A stretch of 64,000 nucleotides of DNA from Prostheceraeus crozeri (taxonomy: Eukaryota > Platyhelminthes > Polycladida > Euryleptidae). Positions 21,601 through 31,400 of this stretch are shown one piece after another. Position numbers and translations under genes: made by a program. Under the pieces are notes generated by a model. It ran no database searches, had not been told where the DNA came from, and worked only from the letters and a program-made list of their open reading frames with translations. The stretch is taken from NCBI GenBank assembly GCA_907163375.1, contig CAJQUW010005554.1, forward strand, positions 162,594 through 226,593, given 5' to 3'. The stretch's first letter is position 1; the number at the start of each line of letters is the position of its first letter.

Positions 21601-22906
21601 AAAATGTGCTACTAATTCACACAATTTCTTTTAATAACCAGCTACTGTATGTTTGAGTTTATCATTTTAATGCTCAAATCTATCTCATCATGTAAGTATC
21701 CAAAAGTTTCATCATGGTGTTCCCATTTACATTGTACTACAGTTGCATGAGTAGTGCCATTACCATTTTTGAATGCTATCAATATATATGCACTGATTAT
21801 AAAATTTTAAAACATTAACATGTAAATTTGTGAAAAATTTCTAATTCAAAATTTTGAATTGCAATTTATAGTAACAGAAGATGTGAATTCGAACTTGTGA
21901 ATGCAGTCATTGAATAAGTAAAATGCACGCCAAAGGCACAGTGATTTGCTGTGTAGTAAATATCCTGATAATATCATTTAAGCTTATTATGACTTGTAAG
22001 TAGAGCTCATAGTATTTCTGAAATAAACTAAACCTCGGGATCTCAATGCACTCCAGTTGCATGGAACGGGCTGACGTTTCTGTTGAATCTTAATTGTTAC
22101 ATTCAGCATCGGTAAAATCAAATTGCTTGTTTTGGCAAAGATTTCGGATATATAACAAATCAAATCAACCCTTGACCCTTTTTCATTGAGTAGAAGAGGA
22201 CAATAGTAAAAAAATCCAATTTTGTAGGGCAGGTGTTTTACCCAAATGCGTGAGTAGCTCTTAAATAGTGATTAAAAGTATTTGAAAATAGAACTTCAAT
22301 GTTGTTTTGCAGAATTTCATTAACTCCGTTTAAATGAATTTTCGACCATAATTTCTTGCACAGGATAAAGTTGGATTTACGAAATTGCATATTTGGCCTC
22401 AGTCTATGCTTTCGGTCTGTCTTTGTTTAAAAGAATACCCACTGATGCTGAGTAATATACTCATGATAAGTATCAATAATATTCATTGCCATTCAGTAAT
22501 GTACATATCTAATATAATGGAACAAAGGTCTTTTTAAAATGCTCATATCAATCGCATTTATATTTTAGCACAATTCATGAATCATCTCCAAGCAGTCGCC
22601 CTTCCATTGGTATCGGGCAAGGAATGCAATGCAACCTATGAAATTTTGGCACCAAATAAAATAACAAACAAAATGAAAGTAGTTTTACCTTCTAAAAATA
22701 TTTGCACATATCTGACAAAATCAGACACTTGCACCGGTGATAGCGGTGGCCCATTGCTTTGCAGACGGAACTTCAGATATATTTTAGTCGGAATTTCATC
22801 GTGGGGAAGCCAGATTTGTGCACAGCAAAATGAACCAGGAGTATATTCAAAAGTCATTGCGTTCGTTCCATGGATAAAGACAATTGTGAATGATTTGCCT
22901 TCATAG
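9450..22906 (+). CDS. Clip-domain serine protease (trypsin family), four exons
   Basis: Four exons (9,450-9,602; 13,091-13,256; 18,183-18,463; 22,569-22,906) join with matching phases (1, 2, 1) into about 312 residues ending at a stop. The first encodes a six-cysteine clip domain; the others a chymotrypsin-fold domain with the full triad: His in TAAHC, Asp in NENDVALL, Ser in GDSGGP. Asp six residues before the Ser, with WG and PGVY glycines, predicts cleavage after Lys/Arg. SNCGG and QPACLP supply the cysteines that usually hold clip and protease halves together. Such enzymes are secreted zymogens of immune, clotting or melanisation cascades. Oddity: the activation junction reads PY|IVNG, with Tyr where Arg or Lys is usual. 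The signal-peptide exon is not in view. Introns of 3.5, 4.9 and 4.1 kb carry transposon debris. Confidence 0.85.
9603..9968. other. Intron 1, left part
   Basis: AT-rich intron sequence from the clip exon donor to the Tc1 element. I see no gene or repeat in it. Confidence 0.5.
10537..10929 (+). pseudogene. Tc1 transposase, N-terminal part
   Basis: About 125 residues match the transposase: helix-turn-helix (NVPYTNVHRWHNDDF), GRPRK linker, second HTH (SISKSTIRRRL) and the start of the DDE domain (WDRVVWSDEAF). The frame then runs across a deletion directly to sequence that normally encodes FMDDNATCH, in another phase. The initiator is uncertain because upstream sequence also looks eroded. Confidence 0.8.
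10996..11222. mobile_element. 227-bp foldback insertion within Tc1 copy 1
   Basis: Comparison with the uninterrupted Tc1 copy at 57-58 kb defines this insert precisely. CATT flanks it on both sides (10,992-10,995 and 11,219-11,222), a possible 4-bp target duplication. The right half (11,110-11,222) is one imperfect palindrome with arms of about 54 nt and a 4-nt centre; its best-paired part is TCAATGGCAAATT with AATTTGCCATTGA. It has no coding capacity, so it is a small non-autonomous DNA element of unknown family. Confidence 0.75.
11614..13090. other. Intron 1, right part
   Basis: AT-rich, with no recognisable gene or repeat. A short open stretch at 12,412-12,530 (with NIQWKAAEEVAGDRT) was considered as an exon but is unsupported. 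The segment ends in the acceptor TCTCTTTACCCAG of the next protease exon. Confidence 0.5.
13091..13256 (+). CDS. Protease exon: activation site and catalytic His
   Basis: Acceptor CTTTACCCAG, donor GTAAAT. It encodes SNCGGMPTVPY, IVNGWNTVQWPY at the mature N-terminus and VITAAHC with the catalytic histidine. It joins the next exon through a split Arg codon. The residue before IVNG is Tyr. Confidence 0.85.
13257..15528. other. Intron 2, left part
   Basis: AT-rich intron sequence without recognisable genes. Small frames at 13.5-14.0 and 15.2 kb show no family features. Confidence 0.5.
15529..16716 (-). repeat. 1.2-kb repeat, copy 1 (inverted relative to 25.6 kb)
   Basis: This block aligns in reverse to 25,624-26,881, from the edge word TGCCTGAGCACTTGACAG to the other edge around ATTGTGTTCAGCTGCA. 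The two are clearly related but diverged, with several indels. No transposase or reverse transcriptase is visible and I do not see convincing terminal repeats. It could be a non-autonomous transposon or an inverted duplication of a gene segment, because a conserved exon-like frame lies inside. Confidence 0.8.
15733..15923 (-). CDS. Conserved exon-like frame in the 1.2-kb repeat, copy 1
   Basis: On the minus strand an acceptor (TTTACCACAG) is followed by a frame of about 62 codons with a stop (key segments NIEFPE, MHRNC, KSEPGQD, IKLKFLLKSVELLQKYR, GNLLIYNDICIKSIL). Acceptor, frame and stop are all preserved in the inverted copy at 26,523-26,713 with about seven residue changes. It looks like the last exon of a gene or of a repeat-encoded protein. 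I do not recognise it. Confidence 0.4.
16717..17349. other. Intron 2, middle part
   Basis: No recognisable feature in about 630 bp of AT-rich intron DNA. The last 130 bp may be the 3' part of the LINE fragment that follows. Confidence 0.4.
17350..17600 (-). pseudogene. LINE fragment, C-terminal end of a reverse-transcriptase protein
   Basis: Translated on the minus strand in pieces, this resembles the end of non-LTR polyproteins of the RTE/Jockey type: a segment like KNRRSSILVISY or RKLEYFGHILRHNEMLR, then VEGKINGRCKRERGRQRR and IYTDDIKDW. The reading frame shifts at least twice, so it is decayed. It lies antisense in intron 2 of the protease, truncated at both ends. The family call rests on the (Y/F)GHI-RH, EGK and RGRQRR words. 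Confidence 0.6.
17601..18182. other. Intron 2, right part
   Basis: AT-rich sequence ending in the acceptor TATATATTGCAG of the next protease exon. Nothing else recognised. Confidence 0.5.
18183..18463 (+). CDS. Protease exon: catalytic Asp
   Basis: Acceptor TATATTGCAG, donor GTGAGT. It encodes the surface strands, NENDVALLQLKSPI with the catalytic Asp, and RQPACLPV, whose Cys pairs with the one in SNCGG. It ends at LGWGSNNI with one base of a split codon. Confidence 0.85.
18464..18849. other. Intron 3, left part
   Basis: AT-rich intron DNA with no recognisable feature. Confidence 0.5.
18850..19873 (+). mobile_element. Truncated Penelope-like element with inverted flanks
   Basis: Arms of about 225-235 bp (18,850-19,076 and 19,641-19,873) are near-perfect inverted copies, with words such as GCCAGAAGTCTCATTATACT and AGTATAATGAGACTTCTGGC. 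Between them lies about 560 bp encoding the C-terminal GIY-YIG-type endonuclease region of a Penelope-like retroelement. The reverse transcriptase is missing. Penelope elements are known to carry terminal repeats in direct or inverted arrangement and to be commonly truncated, which fits. It lies in intron 3 of the protease, in sense orientation. Confidence 0.7.
19101..19616 (+). pseudogene. Penelope-like GIY-YIG endonuclease fragment
   Basis: Recognisable pieces: VLIFSTVRVPV and PKDPTPT upstream, then YKCNCGSSYVGR in one frame and GRRLRDRINEHIPQSL in the next, SSITKHLQTCG, and FRHHSPWHLSILEALAIKRLAPNLC. This order is typical of the Penelope endonuclease tail. A frameshift separates YVGR from RRLRDR, so the frame is broken even within the domain, and the upstream polymerase is absent. 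Confidence 0.7.
19874..22568. other. Intron 3, right part
   Basis: About 2.7 kb of AT-rich intron DNA without recognisable genes, ending in the acceptor TTTATATTTTAG of the last protease exon. A 73-codon frame at 20,783-21,004 has no family features. Confidence 0.5.
22569..22906 (+). CDS. Protease exon: catalytic Ser and stop
   Basis: Encodes the last part of the protease: SGKECNATY, ICTYLTKSDTCTGDSGGPLLC with specificity Asp and catalytic Ser, GISSWGSQIC, NEPGVYSKV and the C-terminal helix PWIKTIVND before a TAG stop. Most of the conserved cysteines of the fold are present. There is no C-terminal extension. Confidence 0.88.
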
Positions 22907-25042
22907 GGAGCATCGGTAAATATGCTTCATTGATTGTACTATTGAATACACTCGTGCATTTCTTGTCATAATTGCCACTTTGTTTTGATTTCCTAGCATT
23001 CATCGTTCGTCTGCCGTAGATTGCTTCGGCTGAATACGTACTGTCAAAATCTAGAACTTGAGTGTATATTAATTGTGATCTAACGATTATAATCGAAAAT
23101 ATATTGGGTGTCATTTCATCGAAGCCGTTATAGCTAATATCGTCGACGTAAATTCCTTAAATTTGATTAGAAAGATATTTCCTTCATCTAGCCGACAGAT
23201 ACAATAATCAATTACAGACTCTACACCGTCTTTGACATTCATATTACAATAAACGAACTTATTTAAACAAAATTGTTCGTCATTAAATACATATATGCAT
23301 GATTTTCAGCTTCGCTTCTTTAGATGCAGTTCAAAATTGCGATAGAAGCTTGATAGCTGAAATTCAGAGTCAGAGAAGATCGGAGCATTTAAACCTATTT
23401 TGATGCTATGTCATCTTAGCCGCAGTTCGTCAATTTGGTTGTCAACGATGATGAAATTCAGTATCCGAGATCAATCATAAAAAACGTAATATTGACCGAC
23501 GTAGCGTTTGCAACGTACAGGTTTTAGTTATCTATTTATTGTCAGGACTACAGTGCTGCAGCGCAAAAAAATTCTGGACTACTGTACAAAAGAAGCATAA
23601 AATAACAACAAATAGGACCGAGACTGTACAAAGTTCACATGTCATGACGCATCATTGATAATGATATTATTCATTTACAACAGGCGAACAGATCAAGTTT
23701 TCAGTCGCCGTCGGAACACCAAAAGTGATTCACACGATCTAATATACAACGGAAGACTATGCACGCGATGCTGAAGCAGGAAACGCACAGTCACCAAGGG
23801 ACTTGCGTGAGGCTGCAGTCACCAACGGAGTTCTGGAGACAGCAGATTTTAGATGAAGACGTGCCACGACATTACTGGTGAGCTGCAGTGTCAGAGAGGC
23901 AGCGCAGTGCCATGCCATGAAAGTACCGGCATTGTGCTATTCATATTCTCCATTCACTTGCTAAAAGCTTACATCAAATTTCTATGCCGTTTTTATTCTG
24001 AAAGATGAGAATGGTGTTGTCATAAAGAAACGTTTAAATGGTTGTCACCTAGAGAAGTTCATTGATCAGCTTGCCAAATGTACTTTCTAATAAAATGTGC
24101 AATTGGGGATGAATAGTACTTCTGTCTTGAACATAGAGTAAGTATGTCATGTAGAGTGGTTACTCCGCATTTATTAAATCCCCATTGTGTATACACTTTC
24201 GATTTTATTAAATGAACTCAAAGGAGATACAATCGGAATTGTTTCAAAATGTGAGATATACACATTTATGCAGTTTTGAAGAAATTGCAACGGAATTGAC
24301 TGATCATGATAGCAAAGCAGAATGAAATGATATTATTTTACAGATTGTCCGTGTCATGACAGCTATGGAGAGGTAATATTTATTAAATTGGCAACTCGAT
24401 GACTTGCTATTGCTTTCATAAAATAGAAATATGAAATTTCAGCCAAGAAAGCACAATATGATGTCGGTTTTTCATGAGGACTTCCATTATAAAGCGGATC
24501 ATGAAATTCCCTTGATAATCAGCTTAATTTCCGGTTTACTTATTAGCAAATATTCATTCCTTTTGATATCCAACTTGTTTGATACTACTTTCATACTACT
24601 TTCATACTTTCATACCGAGTCATCTCGGTAGCATACAAATTGGCAAAATTTTGACTTTTTTGAAAATGCTCAAATAATTTTTCGGACCACGTGAACGTAA
24701 TCTCTGCAAGAAACTGAATCTTTTCATATGGTCTTGAACATAAATGAGAGCTGTAATGCGAAAGGGGAAAATGAATTTACAAAGAGGAAAACATGGAGCA
24801 CAAGATAGTGAAAAAATCTGGAGTGAATATTAGAAAAAGGAGAAAATAATAGTACGCTTCAAAATTGAACACTAGTTACCCCCGGAAAATGATTGTAGCC
24901 ATATATTTTCCGATCGGAAGCTGTGTGTATAGGTGAAGGTAAATGACATAACACCGGAATGTCAGAACACACAAGCGGAACTTTATGCGCTGTCGGGCTA
25001 CGGCATTCAAGACTGACAGCAAATGACGATGCTGGTACCCAG
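22907..25042. other. Intergenic DNA after the protease
   Basis: AT-rich, no recognisable gene. Several AATAAA-like sequences follow the protease stop (for example near 23,250) but none can be singled out as the poly(A) site. Confidence 0.45.
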
Positions 25043-25404
25043 GAACGCCAAGCAGTACCGAGCAGCAGCAATCCACCTTCCTGACCACAAGCGATCTAAT
25101 TTCTTTTCATGAAGCTGATTTCGGCGGCAATGATTTTGTGTCGCAGGACGAAGCCTGGCACATGTACACTATTCAGATGACCATTTTAGTCGATTTTGCT
25201 GCAAGGGAAACTAATGTCGAGATATCATCTGAGGTGCCTGCCGACAAGTATCTATCTCGTATCAAGCTCACCGACTATTTTGATAGTGGAATTCAAAACG
25301 TGACAGATGTGCATAAAAATGCCAGATATGGGCTTCCTGTCAAGATTGACGAAAACGCAGTTCAAGAGAGATACGAGTCCATCATTCAGGCATTCGGAGG
25401 ATAA
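25043..25404 (+). CDS. Possible terminal exon of an unrecognised gene
   Basis: After an acceptor (CTGGTACCCAG at 25,032-25,042) a frame of about 120 codons stays open to a stop. It contains STFLTTSDLISFHEADFGG, SQDEAWHMYTIQMTILVDF, VPADKYLSRIKLTDYF and KIDENAVQERYESIIQAFGG. Amino-acid composition is protein-like, with no low-complexity bias. I do not recognise the family and cannot find a partner exon upstream. It could also be part of a transposon. Confidence 0.3.
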
Positions 25405-25623
25405 TCAACAGAAAACCGTCTTTCAAGTTGAGCGTGAGTGATTGGAAAGCTGTAAGTGTCCTCAGATCTTCAGTATTCCATTCGCGAATCGTCCTCTCAC
25501 CTTGTCTTCTCATAGTAGAGATGTGTTTGCGCCGCCGCCATTGCGCTGCGAGGAGCATCTAAAACTTTTGATAAAAATTCATTTTTCAATAAGGCTTTGT
25601 TTTTAACTTCAAATGGTTCAGGG

Positions 25624-26881
25624 TTTTTTAACATGCAACTGAACACAATGTGCGCAGTTATAAATTCAAATGTGCAGTTGCTTTTCTTGATTTGTGCATT
25701 AGAAAACTTATAGTCAGCAAAATAGGTAAATCAAAAACGTAGCAGAAAGTTTAGTGGATGTCAAGATATGAATGACAATTAGATAGCTTACGTTGCAGCA
25801 AACAAACATCAAAACCATTTGTTGGAAATTAAAATTTGCAAAAAGATTGACCTATTTGATTGATAGACAGATTTGAGGCCTAAATACGAGTATAAGTTGA
25901 ACGAAGCTCTAGATGCACATTTGGAGAGATCTCCTCGCCCTATCAGTGCACCATTATTTTTGTCTGGAGGCCAAGGCGAATGCGATGCGATGCTACTGTC
26001 ACTGCACATTTGAATTTGTGAATTGGGAATTGCTGGCAGAGAGAATACATGTAAATGTAATTCAAGCAGAGAAACTGTCAGCCAGTCATGAAACATAATC
26101 GTAGGAGACAGATTCATGGACAAAGATGGTAATTTCTTTAAATGTTCTTGTGTGTCATGACTTGTAACTTGCAAATTTTGTATACTGCATGCGAATCATC
26201 TACCTCAAAGGTAGACAAACGATCCTAGTAGCGGGATACATCATGGATCTGATTAGCTTTGTGGTCAGCTAATTCTGCCGGAAAAGCTACTATAGAAATC
26301 AGAATCGTTGAAATGATAATACTGCGGACAGTAGCAATCTGCAACTTTTTAACAAAATATGAAAACCAAAAGAAGATGCCTAATGTGCTGTTATCGAAAA
26401 CGATATCTAAACAAAATTTTAAGCAGCAGGTTTGCTTTACGATTTATGTAAAGGTTTGTGGTAAAATGCTTTGTGCTTTTCCACACATGCTTTGTGGGGG
26501 TTTTTCCACAAGTTTACCACAGGGATAAACATAGAGTTTCCAGAAATATCAACCATGCACAGAAATTGTACCCTTAAGTCTGAACCGGGGCAAGATTTCA
26601 TAAAGCTCAAATTCTTGCTTAAATCCGTGGAATTATTGCAAAAGTACCGACAGTCTTTTTACAGAGGTAATCTTTTGATCTATAACGACATCTGTATTAA
26701 AAGCATTTTGTAAAATCTAGGTGAATTATGTACAATAAATTGGGAATACATTACTAACAAATTCTATAATGCGTCAGGGGTGAAACCGGCCGGAGTTGAC
26801 TATGTACAACGTCAATCAAAATTGATCACATGACGTCAACTTCAGACAATGCTCTACCATCCACTGTCAAGTGCTCAGGCA
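25624..26881 (+). repeat. 1.2-kb repeat, copy 2
   Basis: The inverted partner of 15,529-16,716, with edge words matching in reverse. It carries the better-preserved copy of the exon-like frame. The pair encloses protease exons 3 and 4, while exons 1 and 2 lie outside. Confidence 0.8.
26523..26713 (+). CDS. Conserved exon-like frame in the 1.2-kb repeat, copy 2
   Basis: Acceptor GTTTACCACAG, then a frame with NIEFPEIS, MHRNC, KSEPGQDFIKLKFLLKSVEL, RQSFYRGNLLIYND and a TAA stop after KSIL. Length, acceptor, stop and about 89% of residues match the inverted copy at 15,733-15,923. Unrecognised. Confidence 0.4.
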
Positions 26882-29800
26882 TGAATAACAAGTTTTCAGA
26901 CGAGATGATGATATCATCTTCATAGCATATCGTCACAACTTAATTCATGGGTTTACACTGTGTTTTTTCCAGCATTGTAAATCAATTGAAGCAAACTCGC
27001 AGGGCAGGGCCTAATGCCTATTGCGTTAATTTCTACATAGCTTGTTTTTAGTTAGGATAGTCGAAGCTAGCTTAATTTTTGATTGGAAGCACTATCTAGG
27101 CCATGATCTAGGCTTTGAGGAACACTGGTTATGATAACCATGTTAATAAAATTGACAGTGTGAATTCTGCGAAATGCTTAGGTGTGGCATCTTTTAGATG
27201 ATCTGGTCAAACATCAAACGTCTTGGCTACATTCGTATTTCTATTTTGATAAAGATTTGTTTTGAAGATTTTAATTTATGTTAAGGAGTAGCTTTGACCG
27301 CCATGGTTAAGGACTCCACTATCTTCCACTAATTTTAGTTACGAGAATGAAGCTGATAGTGGTTGAGGAATAATGTAAAGGACGTTGGCCTTGGATTGCT
27401 GCGGCATTTTTGGGGAATTTATTTTTTCCATTTTTTACTTTTGGAAAGTTTCATCTGCGCATTTTAGTCACTTATTCATCATACTTGAATCTTGAGCTAA
27501 TCAAACTTTTATTAACTCAGCTGCTTCATTGACTTAGGCAGAATTGTTGACTGATTAAAATTTGATGACCACTTTATTGACCTATTAAATACCCTTGGTA
27601 ATACAATTGAATTAATATCATGATGATTCACTCATGACGGCTTATAAAGTTCATTTTAATAGCTGCTAGTGAAACACAGAATACCCACCATGTACATAAT
27701 TTGATGCTTTGCATTCTGCACTTAGCACATGCAGGGAAATAAAATTAGAGCAAACCTCTTAACCTACAACCATTTGGCATGGGCAACTGTAATAATATCT
27801 TCGAGAGTTCCGTGATCTAGTGATCTAGTTCAATCATAGTAGATCGACCAATTGTTCAGAGTTTTTCGAAGTGGATCCGTAATGATCATGTGACACTTTC
27901 CCTTATCTTAAGGGGAGGCATTATCTCATCCTGAATTTAATTTCTGTTATTCATTTGCTGTTCTGCACGCAAAGGCATCGCCAGTCCACTGTACATCAGC
28001 TTTCGAAAATTATTTAACTCAGAAACAGGTACGCCCAAAGTTGTTCCAGATTATATTATCATTGGCACACCAAAATTCGTTATCATGTGCTTTTCGATCC
28101 GTTGTAATAAGACTTTTTGGCATGCTGCATATCTAAAGGTACATTTCATATCACTTCGTCATGTCCTTTAAAGTATAAGTGTGAATTTGTTCTTCAGGTA
28201 AAGAGCTTGAAATTAGTTGCAGAAATTTAGCTTGTAAAGTAAGAGATATAGCTTCATTTTCTGCTTTGGATTGGCGTTTATTTAGGAATGGCTAAATAAC
28301 TTAAGAATCTAGAGAATTACCTGTGCAAAAACGCTTAACTAGATAATTGAATAGACAAAAAGAATCAAATTGAGGAGCCAAAGTAAGTTAAAAAACCAAA
28401 GTAAGTTAATTTTGTCCTCAGCGCCAAAAGTGCACGATTTACTCAAATCTAACAACGCCGGTGTAGGAAAGGACGTAGACAACATTCGATGGTTGAGCTA
28501 TATACCGTGTAGTTCAACTATCTCTTCACCAAACAGGGGTGTACACCACTCTTGAATGTCAAATTTAGAAAGAGGCCTTGTAGATTCATGTAAGTTATAG
28601 CCATTCGCAACATCCCTATTTCTATTTATTCACTCCCTTTAATGCTGCATCTATTCACACGTCATAGTCAACTTTCTAATTCAATATCAATTATTTTTGA
28701 TTAAGCATAATCCTTGTTCCAAATTTTGAGAACCTGGTTAATAACTGCTTATCCAATTGTCGGCAGTACTTATTGCAATAATTAAACAGTTTGAATTTTA
28801 GAATTATTAGTGGTTCGCAGGGGATGAAATAGAAATGTTTCTTAAAATAATGATTTAAATTTATTTCATCAATACAACGTTTTTGCGGTGTCTAATTCAA
28901 GATGTGATTTGTTAATATACATGTCAGACACTGTAAAATATATTACTCTTTGAATCCTGACGACGCTGCAGCATCGATGAATGCATCGATGTAATTCTTA
29001 CTAGTGCTAAATATGTTTAAGACAATCGGACTTTGTTTTCAAGATTCAAGACTTCAATAATAGATGAAGATGATAGGAATGATAGATGAATAGAGAAGAT
29101 GATAGGAACTCAATAAGTAATAAGCAAATGAATATATTCATCATAATAACTATGCATAACGATTGTAACCTTACACGTATATCGAAACTATACAGAAATC
29201 AAGCAGTACAAAGCCCATGTGGAACGATAAAGAAATCCAATGAGATAATTCAAACAGCTGTTCCACACTACTCAAGCTGTCGACTTTGATAAACTTGAAA
29301 GCAAGAATTACTAATATTCGTTCAACAGTGAATCAAGATATGTTGGTGTGGCCATCGATTCTTTGCTCGGCAGTTTGCAACAGCTAAGATTGAACAGTGG
29401 CCAACACACTACTTGTAGTAATACACGCATGTCTACTTGTTTAACTAAAATTTAATTGATGATTGTGTCAATCTTGGATTTTTCGCAAACTAAAACTCGT
29501 ATAAATTCGTGTATGTAGAGACTTTTGGGTCAATCTGTAATCGAGAAGTCTATGGAACAAACTTTACCAGAATGGAATCTCTACCAGCGAAATCGCATTA
29601 TTATTCATTTGCTGGCAGTTCGGTACGCGTATTGTCAACTGCTATCGATCCACTATTGTAATATCCTATTGACATATCATTCCCCAGTTAGATGTCATTA
29701 ATGCGCCAGTGACTTCAGTAGATACTATTCTAATATCTGATTTTATGCCATGACTATTATTATACCATATTTCATGACTTAACTATATAGGTAGTGGCAC

Positions 29801-31137
29801 AAATACTCATTACTTCATGCATTCCCTAGCAGTTCGATTTCTACTCAATAATGCAAACTGCTAAACGCAGTAATTCTCGCACAAATTGCCATTCTGAAAG
29901 CATTTAGTGAAATCAAGCTGAGGAAATACAGAGAATTTTAATGTCTGCTATGTATGATCCATTTCATTTTCATCTGAATCAGAAGCCATTGAACATTCTG
30001 ATTCCGATTCATTGGAGACTATCAAGTCAGATACAACATAGATCATGATAAATAGTTTTCCATCATTTCAACAGAAAAGTTATGAAGATGGAGATTGATG
30101 GTCACCAGTCCTCCTACCAGCGCCTGACATGGTTCACACTGGACCTACCCTAATAGCAATAACTATGAAATTGGGTCGAAATTTCACTGTCTCTGCTCAT
30201 CGATTCTTCGCGATGCTCTACTGTTCGATTTATAATTCATATTTCAAAATAAAACATTTTAGAAAGAAACAACCATGGATTGCTAGATGGCAAGCCTACT
30301 ATTCATGAGTCTGTTATCCAGAAGTTCATGAATCAACTACGAAATATATAATATAATCTTATCATCTTCACTTATCAGATTCACAAGGAGCAGCGTGAAT
30401 GGGCAGCATGCTCCATTCAGAATTCCTTTCATTCATTCATTTATTCCAAGAATCACATACGATTCGCACGTACGTATGTGTTTGTTTGATATCTTGGTTC
30501 TGATATTATTAAACTGACTTGCACAAATCTTCCATCCACTGACATGAGGCACTGAAACAATGAGGGCTACAGCAACCAATCTTGATCCAGTATCGCTAAT
30601 GCTCTCTTCCGGGGAATATGAATTAGATAACTAATTATCTAATTTATATTTTCTGAACTAGCACGATCAACCATACTTATCAAATTTTTCTTTCAATGAC
30701 GAGCAATTTGCTGTTCACCTTGTGGAAAACATTCTCTGAGATAGAACAAAAGTTTCAAAAAAAAGAACAAAAGATTTCGACTCGAGTATTGTCGGGCGGT
30801 GAATCATAGAATCAAAAGACCACATCATCAAGTACTTAATCTGAATTTGGCCGCTATTACGAAACGAAATGACAAGACAATGGTGCGCATTTTGATCACC
30901 GACTCACTCTGATAATGATTCTGACATCAAAATTAGCGTTTACAATAACATTATGCTAGACATCTGTAGTTAGACAATTTCATCGTTCAAGAAAACCGTT
31001 CTGTTGCGATCTCGACAACACGATGCCATCGCTGAACGAATTATTGTTGAGAAAATCGGGCTATTGAGGACAACAGCTATGTTGTGCACATCAATTTTAC
31101 TTTTTTATTTATCTATCTAAGTAGTAACAAAAGGTCC
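26882..31137. other. AT-rich host DNA left of element B
   Basis: About 4.2 kb with only short, unconvincing open frames (28.4 and 29.1 kb). Nothing recognised on either strand. Confidence 0.45.
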
Positions 31138-31400
31138 AGAATAAACACAGCGCGCCCCCCCCTCCCCTCCCCCCCCTCTGGAACGACAGAGGTTGTGGTC
31201 TGTCGTGGTGTGCCGGCCAGGTTGGTTCACAACATGTTCGCTGACTCCCCCCCCCTCTGCAACGACAGAGTGTGAGACTCGAGTGAGTTGGTCCGACCGC
31301 CTGGTTGACTTGGGCGACCGTCTAGGTTGACGTGGGCGACCGTCTAGGTTGACGTGGGCGACCGTCTAGGTTGACATGGGCGACCGCCTAGGTTGTCTTG
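31138..31400. repeat. GC-rich left tip of element B with 22-bp repeats
   Basis: C-runs near 31,155-31,180 and 31,245-31,257 are followed by about five 22-bp repeats around GACCGTCTAGGTTGACGTGG (31,295-31,400). GTGGTGTGCCGGCCAGGTTG (from 31,205) is the exact inverse of a repeat in the right tip of element A. The tip therefore belongs to the element and not to host DNA. Confidence 0.7.

Noticed and set aside
24859-25088. Minus-strand frames over the possible exon at 25.0 kb
   Set aside because: They overlap the plus-strand acceptor and frame and have no independent support.
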